Assembly (NCBI GenBank): GCA_003278705.1 | Contig: QCDR01000006.1 | Location: 1 to 64,000, forward strand | Origin: Prochlorococcus sp. AG-355-J23 | GTDB taxonomy: Bacteria; Cyanobacteriota; Cyanobacteriia; PCC-6307; Cyanobiaceae | Direction: 5' to 3' | DNA length: 64,000 nucleotides | Shown: piece after piece, positions 17,794 through 26,664 of the stretch | Layout of the letters: every line of letters begins with the position of its first letter | Position numbering within the stretch: the first letter of the stretch is position 1 | Program-made: the position numbers and the translations under genes | The notes under the pieces: model-generated | What the model was told of the DNA's origin: nothing | Database searches by the model: none | What the model saw: only the letters and a program-made list of their open reading frames with translations

Positions 17794-19095
17794 ATGAGTA
17801 ACGGTTTTTATAAAAATCGAAGATTGAAGTCGTTTATATTTCTTACTGCATGTTTTCTAGTAGCTTTTATTCCTCATGCTAACAATATCGAAAATTTCTT
17901 TTACATAATATTGACTCTTTCTTTTGTGATTGTTTTTTACGGTTTAATAGTTATTTCTAGAAATTTCAAAAGGAACAACGTTGTAAATACTGTAAGCAGA
18001 AGAATTAGCAATAAAGATTTACCTTTGCTTGATATTTTAGTCGCAGCTAGAGATGAAGAGAATGTCATATCAAGATTAGTTGAAAGATTATTTAGTTTAG
18101 ATTATCCAACAAATAAATTAAATATTTATATAATAGATGATGGTAGTTCTGATAAGACGCCTTTAATTTTAGATCGATTATCTAGACAATATGACAAGCT
18201 AAAAGTTATAAGTCGTTCTCCAAATGCAGGAGGAGGAAAATCAGGAGCTTTGAATTATGCCTTGAAATTTACCCATGGTGAATGGTTATTAGTTTTAGAT
18301 GCTGATGCTGAATTGAAACAAGATTCTTTGATAAGGTTATTTAGTTTTGTAGAAGAGGGTGATTGGTCTGCAGTTCAACTAAGAAAATCAGTAACAAATG
18401 TAAGTAAGAATTTTTTAACTTCCTGTCAGTCAATGGAGATGGCGATGGATGCAATCTTTCAATATGGAAGATTATCAGTTGCTGGAGTTTCCGAATTAAG
18501 AGGAAATGGTCAATTAATTAAGAAAAAAACATTATTAGCATGTGGTTCTTTTAATGAAGATACAGTTACAGATGATCTTGATTTGAGTTTTAGATTATTA
18601 TTATCAAAATCTAGGATTGGAATCTTATGGGATCCTCCAGTCATGGAAGAGGCAGTTGAGAATTTAAATGCTTTATTAGCGCAAAGGCAAAGATGGGCAG
18701 AGGGGGGGTTGCAAAGATTCTTCGATTATGGAGATCAATTAATTACTAATAAAATTGATTATTTGCAGAAATTTGATTTAACTTACTTTTTCATCTTGCA
18801 ATATGCATTACCAATCATTTCTATTTTTGATTTAGTTTTCAGTATTGCTTTTTTAGATTCACCAATTTACTGGCCTATTTCATTTATAGCTTTTATGTTA
18901 TCTGGATTTGCTTTTTGGTTTGGTTCTTCTTGTAAAAGTGAAGTACCTGTATTGCAAAAAGGTAATTTTTTGATGGTATTTGTATCGGTTTTTTATTTAT
19001 CACATTGGTTTTTAGTAATCCCCTGGGTAACTATAAAGATGTCTATTTTTCCCAAAAAGATACTCTGGAGAAAGACTCTTCATACTGGAGTTTAA
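17794..19095 (+). CDS. Membrane family 2 glycosyltransferase
   Basis: The 433 aa contain two N-terminal membrane spans (residues about 12-55), a cytoplasmic GT2 domain and two to three C-terminal spans (about 335-425). The GT2 domain shows DDGSSDKTP near residue 117, the metal-binding DAD in LVLDADAEL near 166, the acceptor-site ED in NEDTVTDDLDLS, and the QRQRW motif near 300. This is the layout of processive or membrane-bound polysaccharide synthases. The product is unknown. It ends 1 bp before the convergent dnaX stop. A G7 run at 18712-18718 sits just after QRQRW. Confidence 0.88.
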   Translation: MSNGFYKNRRLKSFIFLTACFLVAFIPHANNIENFFYIILTLSFVIVFYGLIVISRNFKRNNVVNTVSRRISNKDLPLLDILVAARDEENVISRLVERLFSLDYPTNKLNIYIIDDGSSDKTPLILDRLSRQYDKLKVISRSPNAGGGKSGALNYALKFTHGEWLLVLDADAELKQDSLIRLFSFVEEGDWSAVQLRKSVTNVSKNFLTSCQSMEMAMDAIFQYGRLSVAGVSELRGNGQLIKKKTLLACGSFNEDTVTDDLDLSFRLLLSKSRIGILWDPPVMEEAVENLNALLAQRQRWAEGGLQRFFDYGDQLITNKIDYLQKFDLTYFFILQYALPIISIFDLVFSIAFLDSPIYWPISFIAFMLSGFAFWFGSSCKSEVPVLQKGNFLMVFVSVFYLSHWFLVIPWVTIKMSIFPKKILWRKTLHTGV

Positions 19096-19096
19096 T

Positions 19097-20854
19097 CTAT
19101 TCATCAAGGTCTATAATTTCTCCATTAAAAAAATTTGCTAAGTTTTTTGAACTATCATCATAAGTTTCCTCGTTAGATATTTTTGTTGACGAATTAGTTT
19201 TTGGTTCTATTTTTTTTATTGGTCGGAAATTACTTACGTTATTTTGGGTTATTTCTGGAGTATTTGTTGGGTTACTTTTATTTAATTGTTTGGTTGAAAA
19301 ATTAAGTATTATTCCATCTCCAAATATCTTTTTTACAGTATTTTCAATTATAACTTTTCTGCTTTTTATCATACTTTCCCAGTTTGGAGATAATGCAATT
19401 GTGATTTTCTCCGAATCAAAACTTTCAAGTTCGGCTTGTTGTGAAAGTAACATTCTTGTTGATGGTAACTCTACTTTAGAAAGAATTAATTCCCATTTAT
19501 CTTTTAAATTTGATCCAGGATTATCTTGGTTATTTTCAGAAATATTTTCAATACTTTCTTTTTCAAGAACTTCAAATTTTTCTAATTTTTCGTCTTTTTT
19601 TTTGATCAATTCCTTGTGAGTTATCTCTCCTTGGATACTTGGTTTTGGAATCTCATCTGAAATATTTTTTTTATTAATTTGTATATTTTTCCTACTTTCA
19701 TGCTTCTCTTCAGTCGTATTATTTTTACTTTCTTGTTTATTTTCAAAACTATTTATCTCTTGACTATCCAAAAGACCAGTTAAATGTATTTCAAACCAAA
19801 GCCTTGGATTATCACTTGATTTGATTTGATATTCAATATTTCTCAGATTATTATGCCAATTAATTATTTTTGATTTATTTATTGTTTTTGAGATTTTTTC
19901 TAACTCATCTCGAAATTCATCAGACGTATAATAAAGATCTGAATATTTATTATTAGTAGTGTGTAATAGTAGATCTCTTGTTATATTCAATAATCCGATA
20001 ATTATTTGAAGAGGTTCGTTTCCGGCATCATATAATTTGTTGCAGGTGTCAATTAATGACTCTGGATTATTCTCAACCAATGATTTAATGAGATTTGTTA
20101 ATTCACTTTCAGATACTTCTCCTAAGAGATTTTGGATATTATTAATTGTTATCCCTTCTGGTAAAAGATTCAATTGTTCAAGGAGGCTTTGTGCATCTCT
20201 CATACCTCCATTAGACCTTTTTGCAATCATTTTTAACGCCTGAACTTCGTAATTAATGGATTCTTTTTCGGCGATTTCTGATAAATGTTGAAAAATATCA
20301 CTAGGGCTTATTCTTCTAAAATCAAACTTTTGGCATCTACTTTTTATTGTATTTAATACTCTCTCAGGATTTGTCGTCGCAAGTATAAATACAACTCTTG
20401 AAGGCGGTTCTTCAATAGTCTTTAGTAAAGCATTTGAAGCTGCCGTTGAAAGCATATGACATTCATCAATTACATAGACTTTCCATCTTGCTTGAGTAGG
20501 TGCAAATCTCGCTCTTTCTATAATTTCTCTTATATTTTCTACTCCTGTATTTGAAGCTGCATCAATCTCGATAATATCTAGAGCGCTCCCATCTGTAATT
20601 TGTCTACATAAGTCACATTTACAACAAGGAGTTATCGTAGGTTGGTCGAATGCCTGGCAATTTAGAGATTTTGCAAATATTCTTGCACTTGATGTTTTTC
20701 CAGTACCTCTTGGACCATTAAAAAGATATGCAGGAGCAATTTTTTTTGTTAATAGAGCTTGTTTGAGTGTTATGGATATAAATTTTTGCCCAACCAGTTC
20801 GTCTAAGTTGTTTGGTCTATATTTTTGATGAAAAGGCTTATGTATATTTGGCAT
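19097..20854 (-). CDS. dnaX: DNA polymerase III subunit gamma/tau
   Basis: DnaX forms the clamp loader motor that opens the beta clamp. The 585 aa start with KYRPNNLDELVGQ, then Walker A GPRGTGKTSSA near residue 45, a four-Cys zinc site ending CCKCDLC near 80, Walker B VYVIDECHML and the SRC arginine finger. Residues about 370-460 are a polar linker, and a tau-type C-terminal domain follows. A run of nine A on the coding strand (19595-19603, codons 418-420) is a candidate frameshift site. No intein is present. The gene lies downstream of clpX after a long stem-loop. Confidence 0.96.
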   Translation of the reverse strand: MPNIHKPFHQKYRPNNLDELVGQKFISITLKQALLTKKIAPAYLFNGPRGTGKTSSARIFAKSLNCQAFDQPTITPCCKCDLCRQITDGSALDIIEIDAASNTGVENIREIIERARFAPTQARWKVYVIDECHMLSTAASNALLKTIEEPPSRVVFILATTNPERVLNTIKSRCQKFDFRRISPSDIFQHLSEIAEKESINYEVQALKMIAKRSNGGMRDAQSLLEQLNLLPEGITINNIQNLLGEVSESELTNLIKSLVENNPESLIDTCNKLYDAGNEPLQIIIGLLNITRDLLLHTTNNKYSDLYYTSDEFRDELEKISKTINKSKIINWHNNLRNIEYQIKSSDNPRLWFEIHLTGLLDSQEINSFENKQESKNNTTEEKHESRKNIQINKKNISDEIPKPSIQGEITHKELIKKKDEKLEKFEVLEKESIENISENNQDNPGSNLKDKWELILSKVELPSTRMLLSQQAELESFDSEKITIALSPNWESMIKSRKVIIENTVKKIFGDGIILNFSTKQLNKSNPTNTPEITQNNVSNFRPIKKIEPKTNSSTKISNEETYDDSSKNLANFFNGEIIDLDE

Positions 20855-20874
20855 TTATTTTTCATTATGTTAGA

Positions 20875-20914
20875 AAAATTAGGGATTCAATTAAAAAAAT
20901 TAAACTCTAATTTT
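20875..20914 (-). terminator. Long two-part stem-loop after clpX
   Basis: Read on the minus strand, an outer stem AAAATTAG/CTAATTTT encloses an inner stem TTTAATT/AATTGAA (one G-T wobble) around a T5 loop. It starts at the clpX stop codon, is followed by TTTCT-like sequence, and lies 20 bp before the dnaX start. It is a plausible terminator or RNA processing site separating clpX from dnaX. The stem is AT-rich. Confidence 0.42.
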
Positions 20915-22280
20915 ATGCAGACTCTTTAATAATTCTTTTTGATCCTGAAGGTAGTTTAACAATTTTAGATGAGAATAAATTATCTACCATTTTTTTCGTA
21001 ATTGTGAATTCTTTTACATTTTCTTCAGAAGGTAAAGTGTACATTATGTCTAGCATTAGCTCTTCAATTATTGATCTTAATGCTCTTGCACCTGTTTTTC
21101 TTTTATATGCTTCATTTGCTATCGCTTCAACAGAATCAGGCTCAAATGATAATTCAACATTATCCATACTTAGCAAAGTTTTGAATTGCTTTACTAATGC
21201 ATCTCTTGGTTGAGTCAAAATAGATTCTAAAGTTTCTTTAGTAAGACGATCTAATACAGCACAAACCGGAATTCTTCCAATAAATTCTGGAATTAGGCCA
21301 TATTTCACTAAGTCATCTAATTCTAAATTTTTCAGGGAATCTCTTGTGTCTACTATTTTTTTTGTATCAACTTTGTTTTGATCTGAATTTGTTGTAAATC
21401 CTATAGAGTGTTTACCCATACGCTTTTGAACGATATCCTCTAAACCTATAAAAGCTCCCCCACAAATAAATAGTATTTGACTCGTATCAATTTGGATACA
21501 GTCATGATACGGATGTTTTCTTCCACCTTGAGGTGGCACATTAGCAATTGTTCCTTCAAGCATTTTTAATAATGCTTGCTGTACTCCTTCACCAGAAACA
21601 TCTCTAGTAATTGAAGGATTCTCGCTTTTTCTTGCAATTTTATCTATCTCATCAATATAAATAATTCCTTTTTGAGCTAGGTCTACATTCATTTCAGATT
21701 TCTGTAGAAGCCTTAATAGTATATTTTCAACATCCTCCCCAACATATCCAGCTTCTGTCAAAGTCGTTGCATCAGCTACTGCAAAAGGAACATCAAGAAA
21801 CTCTGCTAAAGTTTGCGCCAATAATGTTTTTCCACTTCCAGTAGGGCCGATAAGTAAAATATTTGATTTTTGTAATTTTGTTGCTTGTGAATCTATTGAA
21901 TTGCTGTTTTTACTGTCTTCCTTAACTTTCCAAGCTAATCGCTTGTAGTGATTGTATACGGCTACTGATAATATTTTTTTCGCAGATTCTTGACCAACAA
22001 CTTGATTATCTAGAAAACTTTTAATTTCTAATGGCTTGGGAATTGAGGTTAATTCTAAAGGAACAGATTTTTTTGGATTATCAGGTGGTAATTTCTTTTT
22101 TACTTGCGGAGAGTTGTTTGTATTTGCTTGATTATCAAGTAGTTCTTCATCGAGAATTTCATTACAAAGGTCTATGCACTCATCACAGATATAAACCCCA
22201 GGACCAGCTATAAGCTTTCTTACTTGGTCTTGTGATTTCCCGCAAAATGAACATTTAAGATGGGCGTCGAATTTAGCCAT
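20913..22280 (-). CDS. clpX: ATP-dependent Clp protease ATP-binding subunit ClpX
   Basis: ClpX is a hexameric AAA+ unfoldase that feeds tagged substrates to ClpP. The 455 aa include the N-terminal zinc domain with C10, C13, C32 and C35. Walker A is [12 protein letters not shown] near residue 144; Walker B is [10 protein letters not shown] near 208; the pore-loop YVGEDVEN lies between them. The ClpP-binding IGF-type loop is seen as HSIGF. The gene follows clpP on the same strand with a 105-bp gap, the clpP2-clpX order known from other cyanobacteria. Confidence 0.97.
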   Translation of the reverse strand: MAKFDAHLKCSFCGKSQDQVRKLIAGPGVYICDECIDLCNEILDEELLDNQANTNNSPQVKKKLPPDNPKKSVPLELTSIPKPLEIKSFLDNQVVGQESAKKILSVAVYNHYKRLAWKVKEDSKNSNSIDSQATKLQKSNILLIGPTGSGKTLLAQTLAEFLDVPFAVADATTLTEAGYVGEDVENILLRLLQKSEMNVDLAQKGIIYIDEIDKIARKSENPSITRDVSGEGVQQALLKMLEGTIANVPPQGGRKHPYHDCIQIDTSQILFICGGAFIGLEDIVQKRMGKHSIGFTTNSDQNKVDTKKIVDTRDSLKNLELDDLVKYGLIPEFIGRIPVCAVLDRLTKETLESILTQPRDALVKQFKTLLSMDNVELSFEPDSVEAIANEAYKRKTGARALRSIIEELMLDIMYTLPSEENVKEFTITKKMVDNLFSSKIVKLPSGSKRIIKESA

Positions 22281-22385
22281 CGATTATAAGTTTTTAAAGT
22301 TAAAGGTGTTAAATATTCCTTATTCCCTAGGATTGCTCATAAATATCAATTCGTCATCATATTCTTAAAAAATCAGTATTCCTTG

Positions 22386-23030
22386 TCACTTTTTGATAAC
22401 TTTATCAATTAATCCATATTCAACTGCTTCTGAGGGAGATAAAAAGTAATCTCGTTCTGTATCTTCATTGATTTTTTCTAAAGGTTGACCGGTATGTTCT
22501 GCTAAAAGCGAATTTAATGTTTTCTTGAGAAAAAGTATTTCTTTTGCTTGTATTTCAATCTCTACTGCTTGACCTTGTGCTCCTCCAAGAGGCTGGTGAA
22601 TCATAATCCTAGAATTAGGTAAAGCCAATCTTTTCCCCTTTGTTCCTCCAGAAAGTAGAAATGCCCCCATACTTGCCGCTACTCCAAAGCATATTGTCAC
22701 TACATCAGGGGATATTTGTTGCATAGTATCGTATATGGCCATTCCTGCAGTTACTGAGCCTCCAGGTGAATTGATATATATTTGTATGTCTTTTTCCGGA
22801 TCTTCCGCTTCAAGAAATAATAATTGTGCAACAAGTGAGTCAGAAACTTGATCATTAATTCCAGTACCTAAAAAAATTATTCTTTCTCTCAATAGTCTTG
22901 AATATATATCAAAAGCTCTTTCTCCTCTTCCGGATTGTTCTATAACCGTAGGAACAGCAGCAATAGTTTTATTATTACTTTCGTAAGAACTTATTGAACT
23001 TTGGATTAAATGTTTTTTTTCGGAGTTCAC
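22386..23030 (-). CDS. clpP: ATP-dependent Clp protease proteolytic subunit (ClpP2 type)
   Basis: The 214-aa serine peptidase has the full catalytic triad: Ser120 in GVAASMGAF, His145 in [10 protein letters not shown] and Asp194 in TERDYFLS. The start is a GTG. The N-terminus before [19 protein letters not shown] is about 28 residues, consistent with a short propeptide as in many ClpP proteins. Cyanobacteria carry several ClpP paralogues; the position upstream of clpX points to the ClpP2 partner of ClpX. tig lies 65 bp upstream on the same strand, giving a tig-clpP-clpX block. Confidence 0.95.
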   Translation of the reverse strand: MNSEKKHLIQSSISSYESNNKTIAAVPTVIEQSGRGERAFDIYSRLLRERIIFLGTGINDQVSDSLVAQLLFLEAEDPEKDIQIYINSPGGSVTAGMAIYDTMQQISPDVVTICFGVAASMGAFLLSGGTKGKRLALPNSRIMIHQPLGGAQGQAVEIEIQAKEILFLKKTLNSLLAEHTGQPLEKINEDTERDYFLSPSEAVEYGLIDKVIKK

Positions 23031-23095
23031 AAATTAGTTTTCGTCTTATAGATAATTTAAGGGGTTTTTGTTTAATTAGTAGGAAATTTCATAAA

Positions 23096-24529
23096 TTATT
23101 TTTTTTCTTTTTTATTTTGTGTTTTTGTAGTTTTTGTAGTTTTATTAGTTTTTGTCGCAGTTTTTGTGGCATTTGTTGTTTTGGAGGTTTTGGTTGCTTT
23201 AGAAGTTTTTGTAGTTTTTTCTTTTACTTCAGAATTTTCTTCAAGCCAAATTATTAATTTTTCTTTGAGTAGATCGTTACTTACTACTTCTGTTAATTTT
23301 TTAATATCTATTTGTTTTGAAGATTGAGAGATTGCATCTTCATAATCTTTCATTTTTAAATCAACTTCATCTTTCTCAACTGTTATGTTTTCTTTTTCAG
23401 CTAATGCTTTAAGAGCTAAATTTCTTTGGACATTTTTTTCAGCCTGAGGTCTTGTTGACTCTGCTAATGACTTAACCAATTCTGGAGTGAAAGTAGATTT
23501 TACATCAAGACCTTGTTGAGCAAATCTTTGAGCGGTTTGTTCAATATTATTCCTCACTTCTATATCAATCATAGATTTTGGAATTTCAGCAACTAATTCG
23601 TTTGTTAAGGCATCTAATAAAGCTTCAATTTTGATATCTTTTTGAGTTTTTTCAAAATTGTCTTTAAGTTGCTTTTCAATATCTTTCTTTAGCTCTTTTA
23701 ATGATTCTTTGTTGCCAGACTGTTTTGCAAAATCGTCATTAAGTTCAGGCAATTCTTTTTCCTTAAGATCCTTAAGATTTACTTCAAAAATTGCTTCTTT
23801 GCCTCTTGAATCCTCATGAGAATAATCATCAGGAAATTTAAGGTTAAGTGTTTTAGTATCACCAATTTTCATCTTTACGATTCCCTCAACGAAACCGGGA
23901 ATCATTTTATTCTTTTCTAACTCAAGATCCATTGATTCACTTGTTCCACCATCAATCTCTGTACCAGAATCTTTATATTTTCCTTTGAAACTAACTACAG
24001 CAATATCTCCTAATTTTGCTGCTCTATTGGTAACTGGAATAATGTTTGCAAACTGATTTCTAGATTTTTCTAGCGCTTCATCTATTGACTTAGGATCAAA
24101 CTTTGTCTTTGATATTTCAACACTTAGTCCTTTGGATTTTTTAAGTTTTAATTCTGGGGCAACATCAGTTTGAAGAGTAACTTTAAGTGATTTTTCAGGA
24201 CTAAACTTTTCAAGTAAAGATTCAAATCCATCTACCAATTCTGGCTCACTTAGTGGCTCTATAGATTTTATTTTTAACGCTTCTTGCCATGATTTATCAA
24301 TAATTTTTTCCAGAGCAGAAGCATGTAATTGTGTGATGCCAATTCTTTGGATTAAGACTTGTTTAGGAATCTTACCAAGTCTAAATCCCGGAATTTTAGC
24401 CGAACGACTGATAGAACTGATTGTTTCATTTACACACGTTTTGCATGTCTCAGATGGTATTTCTAATTCGAATGAAATTCTACTTTGAGGCAGAGGAGTT
24501 GTTTTGACTATTAGTGCATCTTTAGCCAT
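23096..24529 (-). CDS. tig: Trigger factor
   Basis: Trigger factor is the ribosome-bound chaperone with prolyl isomerase activity. The 477 aa include the N-terminal ribosome-binding domain with the GFRLGKIPK signature near residue 49. A PPIase domain follows (residues about 170-260, GDIAVVSFKGKYKDSGTEIDGG), then the long helical chaperone domain. The last 42 residues (436-477) are an almost pure Lys/Thr low-complexity tail with short repeats of KTTK, KTSK and KTAT. The tail is unlikely to fold and may add RNA or ribosome affinity; that is inference. Confidence 0.96.
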   Translation of the reverse strand: MAKDALIVKTTPLPQSRISFELEIPSETCKTCVNETISSISRSAKIPGFRLGKIPKQVLIQRIGITQLHASALEKIIDKSWQEALKIKSIEPLSEPELVDGFESLLEKFSPEKSLKVTLQTDVAPELKLKKSKGLSVEISKTKFDPKSIDEALEKSRNQFANIIPVTNRAAKLGDIAVVSFKGKYKDSGTEIDGGTSESMDLELEKNKMIPGFVEGIVKMKIGDTKTLNLKFPDDYSHEDSRGKEAIFEVNLKDLKEKELPELNDDFAKQSGNKESLKELKKDIEKQLKDNFEKTQKDIKIEALLDALTNELVAEIPKSMIDIEVRNNIEQTAQRFAQQGLDVKSTFTPELVKSLAESTRPQAEKNVQRNLALKALAEKENITVEKDEVDLKMKDYEDAISQSSKQIDIKKLTEVVSNDLLKEKLIIWLEENSEVKEKTTKTSKATKTSKTTNATKTATKTNKTTKTTKTQNKKEKK

Positions 24530-24569
24530 GTTTTTCTAAGTTATTACTATAAACCGAATCTTAATTATT

Positions 24570-24582
24570 TCACATTATGTGA
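24570..24582. promoter_or_regulatory. Perfect dyad in the tig/asd divergent region
   Basis: TCACATTATGTGA has two perfect 6-bp arms around a central T. It lies 41 bp upstream of tig and 72 bp upstream of asd, where an operator for either gene would be expected. The arms are in the opposite orientation to a CRP-type site. No regulator can be named from sequence. Confidence 0.3.
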
Positions 24583-24653
24583 TTTCCTTGAAAGTTAATT
24601 TTTTGATAAAGTAAAAAAAATAGTCAATCTATTTATAAAAATCATTTTAAAGT

Positions 24654-25685
24654 GTGAGACAATCTCCGTATTTGCCTAATAGGCCATTAAAAGTTGCTGT
24701 TTTAGGTTCTTCAGGTGCTGTGGGATCTGAATTGCTAAAAATTCTTGAACAACGCGATTTCCCAATATCAGAATTGGTCTTGCTTTCATCAGAGCGGTCA
24801 GAAGGAAAAAAAATTATTTGGAAAGATGAAGAATTAGTTACAAAAAAAACAACTAAGGAAGAATTTAAGAATCTTGATTTAGTTTTGGCTTCAGCTGGCG
24901 GAAGCATTTCAAAAAAATGGTTGTCTACCATTATTGATCAAAATGCTTTACTGATAGATAATTCAAGTGCTTTCAGATTAGATAAGAACGTTCCTCTTAT
25001 AGTCCCTGAAGTTAATGCTAGTGCAGTACTTAATCATGATGGGGTAATAGCGAATCCAAACTGCACTACCATTTTGTTGACATTAGTTTTAGCTCCATTA
25101 AACAAACTTTCGACTATTCAAAGAGTCATTATCTCAACATATCAATCTGTCAGTGGTGCAGGCCAACTGGCGATGGAGGAACTTAAACTTTTAACTGAAC
25201 AATATCTTCAAGGAAATCTTCAAAAAAGTGAAGTTTTGCCATACTCTCTTGCTTTTAATTTGTTTTTACATAATTCCCCTATGCTTTCAAATAATTACTG
25301 CGAAGAAGAGATGAAAATGGTTAATGAGACAAGGAAAATATTAAATATTGCTGATTTAAAGCTCTCTGCTACATGTGTTCGAGTCCCAGTACTGAGAGCA
25401 CATTCTGAATCGATCAATATTGAATTTGCCGATGTAGTTGAGCCTAAAGATGCTCTTGAAGAATTAAAAAAATCTCCTGGAATTGAAGTTATTGAGGATT
25501 ACAAAAATAATAGATTTCCTATGCCAAATGACGTTATGGGAAGGGATAATGTTGCTGTTGGCAGGCTAAGAACTGATATAAGTCAGCCTCATGGATTAGA
25601 ATTATGGTTATGTGGAGATCAAATAAGAAAAGGAGCAGCTCTGAATGCTGTTCAAATAGCTGAGTTATTAATTCCAAAAAAATGA
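24654..25685 (+). CDS. asd: Aspartate-semialdehyde dehydrogenase
   Basis: Asd reduces aspartyl phosphate to aspartate semialdehyde with NADPH, the branch point to lysine, threonine and methionine. The 343 aa begin at a GTG. The NADP motif [14 protein letters not shown] lies near residue 18. The active-site cysteine is in NPNCTT at about 137, and the catalytic His is in [10 protein letters not shown] near 250. Its stop overlaps the dapA start by 4 bp (ATGA), so translation is probably coupled. lysC, the preceding step, lies at 32593 on the other strand. Confidence 0.97.
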   Translation: MRQSPYLPNRPLKVAVLGSSGAVGSELLKILEQRDFPISELVLLSSERSEGKKIIWKDEELVTKKTTKEEFKNLDLVLASAGGSISKKWLSTIIDQNALLIDNSSAFRLDKNVPLIVPEVNASAVLNHDGVIANPNCTTILLTLVLAPLNKLSTIQRVIISTYQSVSGAGQLAMEELKLLTEQYLQGNLQKSEVLPYSLAFNLFLHNSPMLSNNYCEEEMKMVNETRKILNIADLKLSATCVRVPVLRAHSESINIEFADVVEPKDALEELKKSPGIEVIEDYKNNRFPMPNDVMGRDNVAVGRLRTDISQPHGLELWLCGDQIRKGAALNAVQIAELLIPKK

Positions 25686-26584
25686 TTACAGACAAAACTG
25701 AGTGTAATAATCCACTATTTGGAAGAATATTGACTGCAATGGTTACTCCATTCACTGAGAATGGAGATGTAGATTATGAACTAGCTATAAAACTTTCAAA
25801 TTATCTTTTTGAGAACGGTTCCGATGGAATCGTGTTGTGCGGTACTACTGGAGAATCTCCGACTCTTTCATGGGCGGAACAGCATGATTTATTTATTGCG
25901 GTAAAAGGATCTTTGGATGCAAGCTGTAAAGTAATAGTTGGCACTGGTAGCAATTGTACAAGCGAAGCTGTTGAAGCTACAAAAAAAGCTTACGACTCTG
26001 GTGCAGACGGGGCTTTGGTCGTTGTTCCTTATTACAATAAGCCGCCTCAAGAAGGTCTTTATAAACATTTCAGTTCTATTGCTAAATCTGCAAAGGATTT
26101 GCCTCTTATGCTCTACAACATTCCTGGTAGGACTGGATGCAATTTATTACCTGATACTGTGAAGAAACTTATGGATTTCTCAAATATTCTCAGTATTAAA
26201 GCTGCAAGCGGTAGAATAGAAGAAGTAACAGAACTAAGAGCTATTTGTGGTTCCGAACTCTCTGTATATAGTGGCGACGATTCATTGTTGCTTCCAATGT
26301 TATCTGTAGGTGCTGTAGGAGTAGTAAGTGTTGCAAGTCATTTAGTTGGATTGCAATTAAAAGAGATGATTCATTCTTTTCAAAGTGGAGAGGTTTCCAA
26401 TGCTCTTGCTATTCATGAAAAACTTCAGCCTCTTTTCAAGGCACTCTTTATGACTACTAATCCAATTCCAATTAAGGCTGCTTTGGAGCTATCGGGATGG
26501 GATGTAGGTAATCCTAGAAGTCCTTTATCACCTTTAACTAATGACATGAAAAAGCAACTATCTTTTATCCTGAATTCCTTATAA
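25682..26584 (+). CDS. dapA: 4-hydroxy-tetrahydrodipicolinate synthase
   Basis: DapA condenses pyruvate with aspartate semialdehyde, the first step committed to lysine and diaminopimelate. The 300-aa TIM barrel has the substrate motif [10 protein letters not shown] near residue 57, the catalytic Tyr in [11 protein letters not shown], and the Schiff-base lysine in [10 protein letters not shown] at about 173. It overlaps asd by 4 bp. The 80-bp space to the RNase J gene has no gene. Confidence 0.97.
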   Translation: MITDKTECNNPLFGRILTAMVTPFTENGDVDYELAIKLSNYLFENGSDGIVLCGTTGESPTLSWAEQHDLFIAVKGSLDASCKVIVGTGSNCTSEAVEATKKAYDSGADGALVVVPYYNKPPQEGLYKHFSSIAKSAKDLPLMLYNIPGRTGCNLLPDTVKKLMDFSNILSIKAASGRIEEVTELRAICGSELSVYSGDDSLLLPMLSVGAVGVVSVASHLVGLQLKEMIHSFQSGEVSNALAIHEKLQPLFKALFMTTNPIPIKAALELSGWDVGNPRSPLSPLTNDMKKQLSFILNSL

Positions 26585-26664
26585 TAGGGATTATATTTAA
26601 CTTGATAATTAAATTTAAATAAACCTTATTTGATTACAAGCAGGCCTTCATAAATTCCAAAATT

